From the NCBI RefSeq assembly GCF_002865645.1, contig NW_020194555.1:3312288-3376287 (forward strand): a stretch of DNA of 64,000 nt. Direction: 5' to 3'. The notes beneath the pieces are model-generated. The model did not search any database. It saw only the letters and a list, made by a program, of their open reading frames with translations, and was not told the origin of the DNA. The stretch's first letter is position 1. Each line of letters begins with the position of its first letter. Of the stretch, positions 19,029 to 32,900 are shown piece by piece. Source of the DNA: Hyaloscypha bicolor E (Eukaryota > Ascomycota > Leotiomycetes > Helotiales > Hyaloscyphaceae). The translations under genes and the position numbers were made by a program.

Positions 19029-22000
19029 GGTGATCTAGATTGATGGTGTCAGTTGGAGTTGCGATGGGAGGAAGGAATGTTGGAGACAGATCGGGTGGTT
19101 GACGAGGTTGAAGAGGTGGAAAGGAAAATTTGCAAAATGGTTGTGGCAGGCAAGTAAATATCAAGAGTGAATGGAAAGGAAGACGCGGGGGTAGTATCCG
19201 GAAAACAAAGCATCATCGGGCGGCCACAACTAGTGAATTATCCCCATAATTCTTCAGGTGAATGCAAAGGAAAGGTCGAGAACACAATCAACTTACAGTC
19301 ACAGCTTTATAGCAAGAGCTTGAAGTACTTGTTGGCTTCGAAACTGGTGGCTGATCGAGGTCAACGAGTTATTTGTCAAAGGGATGGATCATGGCAGTCT
19401 CACAAACCTAGGAAGAACCTCTAACGATTGAGCTCCTTTGTTCCCTTGGCGACGAGCTCAGCTGCGAGGTACAAGTTTTGCTGGTTCGAGGAGTGACAAG
19501 GCTGCGAGGGTTGTGACGGGTAGCGAGTGGAGTTCTAGATGATAGGAAGCTATCTATCGAGCCAGAATGGGTGGTAGAAAAGAGATTGTGATGGATTGTT
19601 GTTGGTGTTGTTGTTGATTGTTGAGGAGGAGGAAGAAGGAAGGAAGTAGATGGGACGGAAGATGCGGGTTTGTGCTTGGCCAGAATTTCTGTTTTCGGCA
19701 GGAAGTGCTTGTGGTTGTTGAAGATGCTAAGCGGAAAGAGCGAGGTCGAGTCGAATCCCAGAAGTCCCCCAAGTAAACAATGATTGGAGGCAGCGAACAA
19801 CGCAACGAACATCGGCCAAACGCAACACGCACTCAAGAAGGATATAATATACTATGGCACCTCTCGCCGCCTACAACCAGACCAAGTTGGGGATGGGGAT
19901 ATTGATGTTGCAAGCCATGCGTAGGTTTGCTGGTGGGGACAAAGGCGTCTTTATGGCTTCCACTTCCGCTGCGATTCTATGCGCCAGATGACCACACAGG
20001 CAGACAATTCCAGCCCCAGCACTGCAAAACATGCAGGACCCTGCACCGTAGGGTTCTTCTGCCACAGAATGATCGCTGCTGCACGCAACTTACCTGCGGT
20101 GCAAGGAACAATGAGCAGGTTTGGCGAACCCGCCATGTTCGGATCTGGCTGTACGCCTCCAACTGGAGATGGAATTGCTTCTGCGGGTAACAGTAGGAAA
20201 CAGAAGACTGACTAACGGGTCTGGGTACGTACGATCCCTCGCCTGCAGGGTCCAAATGACAGATTTGATTGCCTGCCAGGCCAATGAGGTGGGTGAACGA
20301 AATTCCCCAAGTGAGATCTGACAGAGAGCACGCACTGGAGGACCAAGAACTGATGGATTTGCGCCCCCAGGTGCGTCTTCAGTTGCGATCTCTCAAACGA
20401 CAAGCACTCCCGGTACGAACACAGCCACGGCCCGCAACCACTGTCACTGTTCGTTTGATGTCCCTGGGCGTTCGACCCAACACCTCGGAAGGCGTATTTC
20501 CCCCGACGTATGGAGGTCAAAGAAAAAACGGGGCAGACGCCTTTGCCACAGAGTGGTCGGCTCGGGCGGGTATCCCATTCGGGGAATCATTGGCCTTCGA
20601 CTAGGACATTCCACGAATTTAGACGTTGGGTGGCAGGTCCACTCGATGCTCCTGATTGTACCATGTTTTTCCCAGGCTGCTACAATCGATCAGCCTTGGC
20701 ATCTGGATACCTGGCCATATTGTCTTCGGTATAGCAGGCCATTTGAAGGCACGATTCGAAGCCACACTTCTCCTGCGCACGTCGAAGCTGTATCTCCGTT
20801 CTACGGACCCAGCTGTTTCTCAGGGTTCGGAAAGGCATAAGACAAGCATACGACATGGTACCTCCTTGCTTGCGGCAGTGATCGTTTTGGGGCAAACCGA
20901 GAAAAAGCAAAGCGGAGTTTCCTTTCCATGACTGTGAGTGGACTCGCAGTCTGGCAAACCAACTAGCCAGTTTCCGACCAATGCAGCAAGCTGACCGCTT
21001 CTCGGCTGGTTCGATGAAATGTCATATTCTGGGAATCTCCTTGGCGCTGGAATTGAGCTGAGTGATGCCAAATGTTCTTTACTTCGTGAGGTTATTCCTT
21101 TTCGCAGACGTCTGTCGTTGAGTCTAGAAATGTGGAAGAGGATCGTGCGGATGACCAGGGGCCACAAAGCGCACCCTGCCCTCGCTAAATCAGACGCTTC
21201 CGCTCACCCTCGAGAAGTCAACTTTGTTTGCCTCAACTAGATTCAAGCCTCTGGATTCGAGGCTTCTCTGTTTGCATCCTGTAAGAGGCGTCCAATGTCT
21301 TTGCGCACCTCTCTCCCAGATCTCACTTCCCCGGATGCGAGAAGCCCTACTAGTCTGATACGATGTTTGACGCATTGTCTTGGTTGGGCTGGTCATTGGT
21401 CAACATTGACGAACCAGGCAAAGGGAGAAATTCCCGATTACCAGGACAAAAAGCACTTCGGTTCGGCGATTCAGGAGACCCCCGGAGAGTTCGTCAAACA
21501 GATGGTGTTCAACGTAGCCGTGGCGCATTCCCGGCACAATGCGAGGTTTGTTTTCCCCAGATCACCACACCACCTACCAATCCATGACCACTCAGACAGA
21601 AGTTTGGCCACAAAAGATACTGAACCGCAACTCCGTTATCCATGATTCTCGTCTGAGGAGCCCGTGCCCACATCCGAGGCCGCTCTCGAATGTCCCGGAC
21701 TGGTCTCGTAAAACGCCGGCGTCCCAAAAAACAAATCCACGGAGCTCACATCCTCCAACCTAACTCCCGCCTCTCGAGCGCCATGACCCCTCATCTGGCA
21801 TCTGTCAGTCTGTGCATTCGATTTCAATCTGCCTTTCATGCACGATTCCCCTCCTGCATCATCGACTTTCTCTTCTCGAAGCCGCCCTTTCGACCACCCG
21901 AATCTGCAGCATGTCCGCTCCGTACATGCGAACAGACTCATACATGAAGGTATTCGCAAGCCTTACTCTTCAAGACGTGGTTGACTACAGTCTTCCGTTC

Positions 22001-23315
22001 ACATCCGCTCCCGCCCGCGTGATCAAAGCCCATCGGTTCAACCTGCTAGATCATCAAACGGCTTGCGTGTAAACGCTCTTATGTGAAGATGAACGTGCGA
22101 AGCGTTGCGAACTCGCAGACAGGCCCGCCCGGGTCGAATGTACCTCCGTCGTAGTTGCCATCTACAAAACTGACATCTCACGCCACTTTATAATGATGAA
22201 GGTAATTCAAACGGGCTGGGCTGGTTGGGAAATTTGCAACCAAGTCTTTGCTAGGTTTGGATCCGAATTAAGTCTCGCAATGCCCGGTCTCCGTCCCCCG
22301 CGTTATTCCTGTTTTCCATACTAATTGTACTCATGTTACCCTTTCACATTGACCGCCTATCTATTAAAGCTCTCGCTGAAAGGAACACAACCTAATCCTC
22401 ATCAAGTAACCCGTCCTCTCATCCCAGCGTAAATCGTATCACTCTCCCTTCCTCATACCCCATAATCATCACGTCTGATCACGCAAAAGGCCGCCCACAA
22501 CTTACCTTGCGAATCACTCCCGTTCCGGTGGCCATGTCTCCATCCCAGCGCAAATCTGACATCTCATCTTAGATGCTACCCTTCCATCCACCCCACCGCC
22601 ACCCCTGGCTAGGTCAGGATCTCGAGACTAGACTGGCCCCACCCTAACAACCCCCCTCCCTTTTCCGCTTCTCCACACAGCAGAAACCTCTCTCGCAGTA
22701 GACAAAAAATACCAAACTAAATCCTCAACGTCATCTCGCCTTGTTGTACATTCAAAGGCCTACCACCGTTAAACATCATATCCATCAAGGCAGGATTCAA
22801 AATCCTATTCCCTTCTCTCTGATTTCAAATACATTGCCAATTGTGTCCTCGGAAGGTTGAAATAATAAATACTGCTTGTTTATTTTGGCCACCACGAGCT
22901 TCCCGTATCGCATGCTTCGAACTTGGCGTCACAGACTCAGTACTGGGAGAGGCTTCATATGATTTTTAGTTTATTGAATTGATCATATAGACACCAACGA
23001 GTATGCAATTCTATATAAAACCAACTTCCATCACCTTCGCTTTATCACCATCTCTCCCACCTCCCACCAGCCATGATTCATCGTCCCAGCATGCCCCGCC
23101 ATTCATCGAAAAGCCAACGGATGCCAAAAAGACGCGTCCACCCACGCACGTGCCATTAATGACTATGCCTTGATCTGATCTGAATGCGCCAACCGAATGA
23201 CAAAAAGGAAAATCGTAACATGATTGAGCGAGAAAGGGGAGAGCATTAGAGGCGGTTGGGACTCAAACAGTGATACATCTGAAAATAGAGAGGCGTATTT
23301 GCAAGATTGATGAGT
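19029..23315. other. 4.3-kb region without a recognised gene
   Basis: The first 0.8 kb (to about 19.85 kb) is rich in CT and CAA on the minus strand and looks like the 5' leader and promoter of the RRM gene. The rest, to the P450 reductase 3' end, has balanced composition with many short ORFs on both strands (longest about 115 codons), none with a domain, a run of introns or family likeness. 22.3-23.1 kb is rich in pyrimidines on the plus strand. Non-coding transcripts are possible but cannot be judged from sequence. Confidence 0.5.
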
Positions 23316-25578
23316 CTATGACCAGACGTCTTCCTGTTAAAGAAAGATATATCAGCATTTGTTTGCAAATAACGATACCTCACGTGCCACCCTCGGAAGC
23401 CGGGAACAGGGATAGGGGTGAGGGTAAATTGACGTGAAGATCGTCAGGGGGGTAATTTATAGACAGACGTACTTGATACTGATTCGCACTCCTCATACTC
23501 TTGACAATTTCCTCTGCCTTCGCCTCAGGGATTCCCCTCTGCTCAGCCATAATCTTTGCAAGAACCGTATTCACCTCCCTCGCCATGTTCGCCGCATCAC
23601 CACAGACATAGAAATAGGCTTTTTGCAGGAGCAGCTCGTTGACTTCTTTGGCGTGCTCTTGAAGCCGGTGTTGGACGTAGACTTTCTTGGCGCCTTCGCG
23701 GGAGAAGGCGGTGATGAGGGAGAATTTGTCGCCGAGGGCTTCTTTGTAGGTCTGTTGTGATTGTGAGCAAGATTGAAGAAATGCGGGCTGGGGGATACGT
23801 ACATTCCATTCGTCGGAATAGAGGAAATCTTCTTTCTGCTTTCTGCAACCAAAGAACAGGAGTGTTCGTCCAACTTCCTCTCCAGCCTTTGCTTGAGCGG
23901 CTCGCTCTTGAACGAAGCCACGGAATGGTGCAACACCGGTGCCGGGGCCAACCATTATGATTGGCTTTGAGGGGTCTGATGGGAGCTTGAAATTTGAGTG
24001 ACGAACATGTACCGGGACGTGGACCCCATCGTATTTGTTTCTTGGTCCGGTGATCTCGTAGGTCAGACCATGGGGATCAGGGTGCTCATCGCCATGCTGC
24101 TTTTGCTTCAAGGCAAGTAGGTAATTTGTTGTGACGCCCTTCAGTGCATCTCGCCCTGGCAGCTCCAATGATTCAACTACAGCTGTGATAGAGATCTTCT
24201 GCTTCTGGACGAGCGATGACGACGAGATGGAGTAGTATCTTGGCTGGACCTTATTGACACCTTCAATGAAGGCCGAGAAAGGAATGGCGGTCCACTTCTC
24301 CTTGCTGATTGTTTCTAAAGCTTGCGCAATATTCAAGTATCTGTTGCTGATCCTTTCGTGGAAATAATCCTTGTCACTGCCGAGCTTGGCCATTTCGGCC
24401 TTCGCGTCTTCGGTTGGAGCAAATGGTGCCAGAGTTGCAATGAATTGACGAGAGACTGGGGCACATATCTCCATGTGGTACCGGATGATGGCGTCGTAGG
24501 TTGTCGGTGTTGGGAATGGAACCTTTGCCGTTGGATCTAAAGCCTTGACACTGATGACAGAGTCTCGCTTTGAAAGAAGACCAGTAATATTGAGGAATCT
24601 ATCCACCTCCTTTCCAGCATTTGTTGGCCAAACCGCAATGTGATCGCCTGTTTGGTAGCTGAGGTTGGAACCACTGATATCGATTTCCATGTGCAGACAG
24701 TTCCGGCCCTTGACAGTGAAAATCTCTCGGGACTCTGCAATCGGAGCAATGTATGGGTTGTGGGCATTGAAGGGACCCTTGGCACTGCCTTCCAGGTGCA
24801 TCTTGTTGGGCTCTCCAAGATAAACCTCTGGGGACTCCTTTGTCAGACCTTCTCTTTCTGTAATGGCAAAGACTGGCTCATAGACTGCCTCTCGTTCCTC
24901 GAGGCTCATCTTTTCTGCCAAAGCAGTCCACATGGGGTCCTTCCATGCCAAGAAGTCTTCTTCCATCGTGCCGGCTCCATCGTCACCCTCTCCTGCCTCA
25001 CCAATTCTTGTAGCACCGAGCTTCTCCAAAGCTTTGGTAACATTTCGGACCATGGAATTGTAGTGTTCGTAAGTGTTGTTTCCCAGGCCGAAAGCCACAA
25101 ACTTAAGCTTCTCCAGTGGCGGGTCTACGGCTTCGGAGAAAGCCACATCCTCGCCAGTGATAAACTCGTAGAAGTCAACAGCGTTATCGGTAGGCTCTCC
25201 CTCGCCATAAGTCGCCAGAACGAACATGGCAATCTTGTCTTCGGGGAGGGTGTCCAGATTTTCGTAGTCGTAATCTTCCAAGTCTGCCACCATCGTCTCC
25301 AAGCCGAATCTACTCTTGCCCTCCTTTGCTAACCTCGAGGCGTAATCCTCAGCCGTCCCGGTCTGTGAACCGTAGAAGACTACACAGTTTTTGTTCGACT
25401 CCTCCATCTTCTCCACAATATTCCGCGTCTTCGCTGGCTTGTTGCCATTTGCAGCGGCATATGATGTTGCATATGGATCTTTTGTTATGCCCCAGTATTT
25501 GCCCTTTGTGAACCAGGCAACAGTGGCCAAAAAGATCACAGAGAGGACCACGATGTCCAGAGTATCGAATTGCGCCAT
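23316..25578 (-). CDS. cpr1: NADPH-cytochrome P450 reductase, 690 aa
   Basis: CDS is complement(join(23316..23333, 23473..23751, 23803..25578)). The enzyme passes electrons from NADPH through FAD and FMN to P450s (sterol 14-demethylase, others) and squalene epoxidase at the ER membrane. Visible: N-terminal anchor (LDIVVLSVIFLATVAWF, about 6-22), flavodoxin domain with GSQTGTAEDYASRLAKEG, ATYGEGEPTDNA and FGLGNNTYEHYN, FAD domain with PRYYSISSSS, NADPH domain with GPGTGVAPFRGF, FFGCRKQKEDFLY and VCGDAANM, and the last exon of only 18 bp giving the hallmark end EDVWS. The start MAQFD at 25578 is preferred over an in-frame ATG five codons upstream. The intron at 23752-23802 is 51 bp and stop-free, so it could be missed by an annotator. 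Confidence 0.96.
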
Positions 25579-26975
25579 GGCGAATAGGCGCACCCCCTAG
25601 CGAGAGGAGAACAACGAAGCAAATGAATTCGAAGTGAAGGGAGCGGTTGTACTCGCAGACGTCGACCGATCGCAGGTGGTTTATAAGGTGATGTTTGTGT
25701 TGAATGGATCTATGGTCAGCTCAGGAATTTCGGCTGCGTGGTCTCAGCACACGATAACCTTAATAAAAGGCGGATTCACAAGCTTACAGGCTGAACCAGG
25801 CTTTCGGTATCCCCGCCAAGAAGAGGGTACCGCGCGACAAGATCTTGCAAAGACTTGAAAGAAATCCAAGTGTTCACCAACGCCGAGTGTGAATGTGCCG
25901 GAGGATTAGAATCTTCTTGAACAACTTCGCTCGATCCCGGAATCCGCTATCTCCTTTTGTTGATTCGGTTAGATCAAGCCGTTCCCCGTGCCCCCACTGA
26001 AAAACTGTCCTGTTGTTCTCGGCATCGAGAAGCGGCCGATTTCCGCAGCACCAAAAGGTGGGCTTGCGAAGTGATCATCCCTAGACTTTTGCCTTGTGAA
26101 GCATCTTCTCTGTTTCCGCGTTTCTCTCAAAATTATTTTCAACTTCCTTCTATGTCATGCCGACAATACTTCGCCTTTCTACTTTGTTCTTAGTCTTTCG
26201 TCACCGGGGGCAGGGAAATTTCTTAATTCGGCGCTTCCGTCTTACACATCAGCTCATTGGGCCTTTCGTAAACCCGAGACAGATATTGCATGGATCCAGA
26301 GGCTGACCATGGCCCAGCATTAAGGAGCATAGTCGTGATTCTACTACAAATAATTTGAAAGTCCTAATCGTTCTCCTCATTCTTATAAGTGAACATGAGA
26401 TGATGTCACGTGCTGTGTGCACGAAAAAGGGACGGGACCATCGCATCGGGGGAAGGTTCCTGGACAGCGGAAGGGCTGCTGATCACGGCCCGAGATCCAA
26501 GACCGGCAAATCCGATGCCGTCGGAATTGACCCCATTGCTTCTGCTGGGCCGGTACCTGACAGAGGACTCGCTGCCCCGCTCAATTGTTCTTGTCGACCT
26601 TAGTCATTGGTCGTGGCTTGCAGTTCTGACGGCATCGAGGAAAGGGGTCTTGTGAAATGTGATGGTTCGTCGAAGACCGTTTGTTGGGCAGTAGAAGTTT
26701 ATGGGTTGTTGTTGGAGCGCCCTGGTACACGTCAAGTGGCATGGTGGCATAATTCTCTGCCTGAGCCTATTCGAGCTTCTGTTCAGGGGTTCTGCGCCGG
26801 GGCTGCTATTGGGCCCTGCTGACTTTCACGATGATTTATGGTCAATCCGGTGAAGATCAAAAGTGCCGCAGACTCTTCTCTCCTCAGCGTCTCCATCATC
26901 TAAATACAGCACCCGTTTCTCGGCTTAGATATGGGCGTATATAAGTGAGGTGTGGCCAGACACGTGACGCGTACC
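25579..26975. promoter_or_regulatory. Divergent promoter region of P450 reductase and TAO3
   Basis: About 1.4 kb between two divergent starts, with no gene recognised. CACGTG E-box cores occur at about 26407 and 26961, the second only some 15 bp before the TAO3 ATG. Their use is not shown. Confidence 0.5.
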
Positions 26976-29900
26976 ATGAGCGGAGGTGAGTTTGGCGTCG
27001 GTGTTTTACTCGGAGAGCACAGCTTACCAGCACTTTGCGCCTCCCTTCTCTGTTGCATACCTTGCTAAAATTGACTCGAAGGTCAGTCACAGGACAGCTT
27101 GGAGGAGAGACTAAAAATTAGGCTCTCTCCGCTCGATATTGATGTTTGGAATGCAGCGCTGAAACCTTCCACGACGGCCACGACCATTCCGAGAGCGGGA
27201 ACAGACGCGCGGGACCCCTCCTCAACCTCCATCCACGCCTCACCCTCGAGCCTCACGACCAGAAGTGTGTCCTCAGACCAACAGGCGCAGAATTCTGCAC
27301 TCTCTCCCCGTCTGCTGAGCGGTGGCAGATTGGCCACCGATTCGAAAGCACACCACCGACAAACCAGCATCGTCCATGGCATACAGCATTCTAGGAATGG
27401 GAGCTTTGCTTCTTCGACAAGCCCGCTGAGCCCGCAGATAATCGCCGCGGCCGGAGGAGAGAGGCCTGATGCATCCAATATGGGCGATTCTTCCTTTGGG
27501 TCCATGAGTGGCTCGTCCTTCAGTTCGAATGCGACCTTAATACCGGATCGCCCGTCAACTTCCACGGACAACGGCAACCATAATTTGACAGCCAGGAAGG
27601 TGGAAAGGATGCATAGTGGTAGTAGGACTAGCAGAGATCATCGACACCGCCCTTCCCATTCTTCGAGGCACCACAAAGAAGAACTCAAAACTGTTGGCGA
27701 ATATGCTTTGCATGTGCTGTTTACATCAGTCAGTATTCTCGTTTGTACCCACCGCCGCCCACTCTGATAAATTTTATGTAGTTCATTGCCCAAGCCGAAG
27801 AAAAAGTCAGCCAATGCATCACCGTACCCCTTGATCCTGAACCCCAAATACAACAAATATGTGGACCCGGCGTAGACCCAACCTTCGATCAATTGATCTC
27901 GGCACTCGGTCATATTGCGAGTCAAAAGCCCAGGCCTTTGATTGATTCAATGATGTTATGGAGGAAGAACAAAAGTGATGCCGCAAATGAAGCTCGAAGT
28001 CAACTTCAACAGGTATGCACGTTATCAAATTTCAATGTTTGCCGCTGGCTTACAAAAGTATCAGTCCCGGAGCAATATTGTGCCAGGTCAAATGCTTCGA
28101 CGAAATACCGAACCTCTCCATATGCATACCGATGATATTGCAACTGCCAATAGTCCATCTACACTTGCAACCCGCCAGGAGTTTGTTGCCCAAGCCGAGC
28201 GTCGTTCCACAGCTTCGATATACATACTTTGCCGAGTATTGATGGAAGTTATTGGACAAAGTACTTTGCAATGTATTACACCGGAAATGGAGGAGAAGCT
28301 GGAGGTCATCATCTTCGGGCAATTAAAGATATTCGACGGAGACCAACTGAACAACTCCCCTTTAAAGATCGCCAATTGGTTTTTATTCAGCCAGTTGCTA
28401 GGTGTTATGAGCGAAATCAATTTCGAGAGCGTCACGGATAGGTTTATTGCAGACCTTGAGAATTCTCAGAAAGAACTTGTGTCGAAGGGTCCTGCGAATC
28501 GCGATATTGAAGGGAAAATGGAGCTCGTGCTTGGGGGAATGAAACATCTACGGCTCAAGATATATCCTGAGGATGCGTGGGACCAATCTTGCGATTTTAT
28601 GATCTCTCTTGGCCGTTTCTTCGCTCAATCACACGGTCACCGCCTTAAGTATGCTTACTGCCAGGCCTTGGAGATCCTGCTGCTTCCTGTCGCTGCCAAG
28701 GCAAATACAGAGCTTAACATGCCAAAATGGACCGAAGTTCTCGGGACAATCGGACCTCGACTTGCTTTAATGTTTGTCAAACCTCGCCATTGGCCCGTAG
28801 CCTTCCCGTTAACCGCCACTTTACTTTGTGCTTCTCCGGTCGAAACCTTCTCTACCCAATGGCTTCAACTTGTACTCCCTCTTCAACCGAAGTTCAAGGA
28901 CCGCTTAGCAAGACCAATATGTTTGCAGGTAATCTCAAGACTACTATGGACATATTTATATCGGACCACCGATACTCTGAACTCCACTATCAAGAAACTC
29001 GAAGAAGTCATCAAACTTGTTCTGCCACCAGGGAGGAGAACATATCTCTCCACAGATCCATCCATTGCTGAACCTTTGATACAAATAATACGTATCATTG
29101 GCTTCAAGCATCAAGACTTTTGTTTCCGGACCATTGTCTTTCCACTAATAAATGCTGATCTGTTTGCATCTCCCAGGGACCTGAAAGTGGAGCAACTGGA
29201 ACCTGAGAAGATGGTCATCGGGATCAGAGCTTTTTTGGCTATAATGTCGGATCTTGAGAAGGGAGACCAGGGACGGCCACCGTTCCCGCAGCACTACCAA
29301 TCATTGCCATTTTATGACAGACTGCCAACATCTCCTATAATGACTGCTCCTCGCAGCCCAATACTTCCGCCACCTGTCGCACGAAGCCAAGAGGATCGAT
29401 TGTCTCGTCCAGTCCTCACGAATGCCCTAGGAGATGTAGCCAAAGAATACTATTCGAAGTTCTGTGAAATATTGGGAAAGATCACTATCATTTGTGACAA
29501 CACTTTTGGGGGTCAGGCGGTGCTGGATGAGAAGTTCAACAGTCCCACGCCCAAGACACCTTTATCTGAGAGCTTCAATTTCGCCCGTCGAGACGATCAC
29601 CAGAGTCCATCGGATCAAAAACAAGGATTTTACGAGCTTCTGCATGTTGCAGTACAGGCTCTGCCTCGCTGTTTGTCGGCTGACATTCCTTTCAATTCGT
29701 TGGTAAATCTGCTCTGCACAGGCACAGCTCACGTACAGTACAATATTGCTGAATCTTCTGCACAATCACTGAAATCTATTGCGAGACAATCTCATGCTCA
29801 GCAAGTCACGATTGGGTTTGCTCGATTTATCTTCAATTTTGACGACAGATATTCCACGATGTCGGATGGCGGTATGCTTGGCCCTGGGCACATTGAGAGC

Positions 29901-32900
29901 ACGCTCAAGTTATACGTCGAGCTGCTACAGATCTGGATTGAGGAAATTAAACACAAGACGAAAGAAGCTGCCGCCGATGTGTCAGAAGATGGAAGTGCTG
30001 ATAAACGTGGTGTGCAACTGGATCTCTCTGGAATTTGGGCTCACGTCGATGAAGTCGAGTCTCATGGTCTATTCTTCCTATGTTCGCAATCAAGGAGGGT
30101 TCGAGCCTTTGCTGTAACGGTTCTTCGACTCATCACGGAATTCGACACGGCCCTAGGCAAAGACAATAGCCGGCTCATCCACATTCTTGAGGGCGACTCG
30201 ATGCGAGTGATGGACTTCAACGATGAGCACTTATCCGTTGCAGAACGCAGCAGGTTGCAAAGAGGAATGAAAAAGAGCAACTCACAGAGTGCACTAATCG
30301 AATTGTGTAGCAGTGAAGTGTCTTACGATGCAACACTGTGGTTCAAGATCTTCCCCAACTTGATTCGAATCAGCTACGACCGATGCCCATTTGCAGTCAC
30401 ACTTGGAAGAGAGTTGATATGTAATCGTATTCTGCAGATGTACAAAGGCATCGTCGCGTTATCGGAAGCAACCAGAGGGCCGGCGTATGGTTCGTTTGAC
30501 CGTTTTGAGACTGGCAGTGGCCGGATGCTATCCAGGTCTTCCACCACTCCCCCAGAAGTGTTGATTGAGCAGTGGAAATTATATCTAATTGTGGCATGCA
30601 CAACTCTATCCGACAAAGGAGGCCAGCAACAGACCTCACCACAAGTAGCTCAGCATCTTCGAAAAGGATCCAAGCCAAGTCAACCTCAAGAAAAGATCAC
30701 CTCTGCACGTTCGCTATTCAAATACATCATCCCTCTTCTTTCCGTTGGGCCTGCCTCGATACGGGATGCAGTCGTTACGGCACTCGGATCAATCAATGTC
30801 AATATATACAAGACTCTACTAGAAGAGCTCCAGGGGGCCGTTAGCCGCTGCAATGATGACGCCAGGGCTCGCATCCATCAGAGAACCGCAAGCAGCCCCA
30901 GACGGAACCGTAGGACCGACTTGCTGCGAACGGAGATCACCCATGTCTACAGACTAACCTCGCCTTTCCTGAAAGATGAAAACATCAACCAGGACGATTG
31001 GATCTTGAACAACCTAGTGGTCTACACAAAAGACCTGAAACTATTCCTCATGGATGGAGAAGTTCAGATGGACTGGGAATTTCAAAAGCTCCGCAAGCAC
31101 TATTGTGGATTAATGGAAGAGCTGTTTGAGGGGATTAACAGAACGAAAGATCCTTCGCGATGGATGACTTTCGAATCCAGGAAGTCGTCATTTGCTCTCA
31201 TGGAAGACTGGTGTGGGTACTCACCCAATCAGACACAAATACGCCAACGAGAGGACAGTATGCGGCAATCGATGATTGACCAGCAGACACTTGGTGAGAG
31301 AGGAACTGTGACTGCGGCTATGGAAATTGAGAAGAGGAATCTCCGGACTGCTGCTCTTAGTGCAATGGCGGCCCTCTGTGGTGGCCCAATCAGCATTACC
31401 ACGGAAAGCAGAGCAAATCTTCAATTCGACATTAGACGAATGCTCTCTTGGATAGACACAATCTTCAATTCTGGAAGCGACCGCATGCACGTCATTGGTA
31501 GAAGAGCACTCAAGAATCTCATTGTGCACAACAAAGATTTCCCATATCTTCTTGAGCATTCGATCACAAGATGCTACCTTGCCGAGGTGCCAAAAGTCAT
31601 GGAAAGTTATTTTGAAGTGGTCACCCAAGTCCTTCTCGAACATCCAGATTACCCCATGCCTTTCTGGAGATTGCTGGGCATTGGCCTCTACACCCTTGGC
31701 AGCGAGTTGAGCGGGATCCGTTCGAAGTCAGCCCATGTATTGCGAGCACTCGAAGAACGACAGCAGAGAAGCTCCAAGATTCAAGATTATGACATTAGTA
31801 TCTCCGATAAGACGAAGGCTGTATACAAGCTTGCACAATTCGAGATTTCGAAGCGCCTCTCGCAAACACATTCGGAATTGGCTTTTCTCATCTTTTCTGA
31901 GTTTACAGCCTATTTCAAGGACCTTCAGTCAAATTCCCAACGGAACATGGTTGCTGCTATATTGCCTTGGATTCAGATCATCGAGCTGCAACTTGATCCG
32001 AATGGTGGACCAACAGCTCAGTCCTATGTACTACTCGCCAATCTTTTCGAGATCACGATCAAGTCTAGCAGTGCTTTGCATAACGAAGTTCAGGCTTTAT
32101 GGCAAGCTCTTGCGACTGGCCCACACGCTGGAAATGTTCAACTTGTCCTAGACTTCATCATGTCGCTGTGCCTTGATCGCCGCGAACAAAACTTTGTCGA
32201 ATACGCAAAGCAGATTGTCGTCTTCCTTTCCAGCACTCCTGCAGGTGTCAAAGTCGTCGAGTTCCTGCTGATGCAGATCACACCTAAAGCCATGATACCG
32301 AATGAGAAACGCGAACTTATCCCACCACCTCCGGATACTGTCAAAATGCCCTATCTTGCTGATCTGTCAGAAGCATTGCCTATTGGAGCCAAGCAGGCCG
32401 GGTTCTCCCTCGGGCAATTGTCTCTGATCCTGTTGGTGGATTTGATGGTATCTCCTGTCCAGCTCGTGGCCGAAAATGTGCCGCTGTTACTTCAAGTGGT
32501 TACTGTTCTATGGGATCATTACATTCCACTCGTCCAGGAGCAAGCCCGTGAAATGCTTATTCATATGATTCATGAGTTGGTCATATCCAAGATTGATGAT
32601 AAAGAGCCATTGCCAATGAAGAAGTCTATTGAAGATTTCATTGAGTCTGTCCGCCGACATGATACAAATGTCGTCTGGGCATACGAAGACTACAATGGAA
32701 AAGTTGACGATCAGGATAACAAAGTGCCACCAGGAATGGAAATTCTCACCACCGAGGTCGTCAAGAATTTTGAGATCACATACCCTGGAATTCAGGAGCA
32801 GTGGGCTAAGCTTTCCTTGACTTGGGCAACTTCTTGCCCGGTGAGGCATCTTGCTTGTCGATCGTTCCAGATCTTCCGATGCATCCTGACTTCACTGGAT

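Noticed and set aside
20269..20604. 111-codon ORF as a new gene
   Set aside because: No domain, no codon pattern, overlaps equal ORFs on the other strand.
24640..25332. 230-codon plus-strand ORF across the P450 reductase
   Set aside because: Antisense to a conserved enzyme; its length follows from the reductase codon pattern.
23316..25578. P450 reductase as part of a metabolite cluster
   Set aside because: Neighbours are core genes and no P450, PKS, NRPS or terpene gene lies near; this is the housekeeping reductase.
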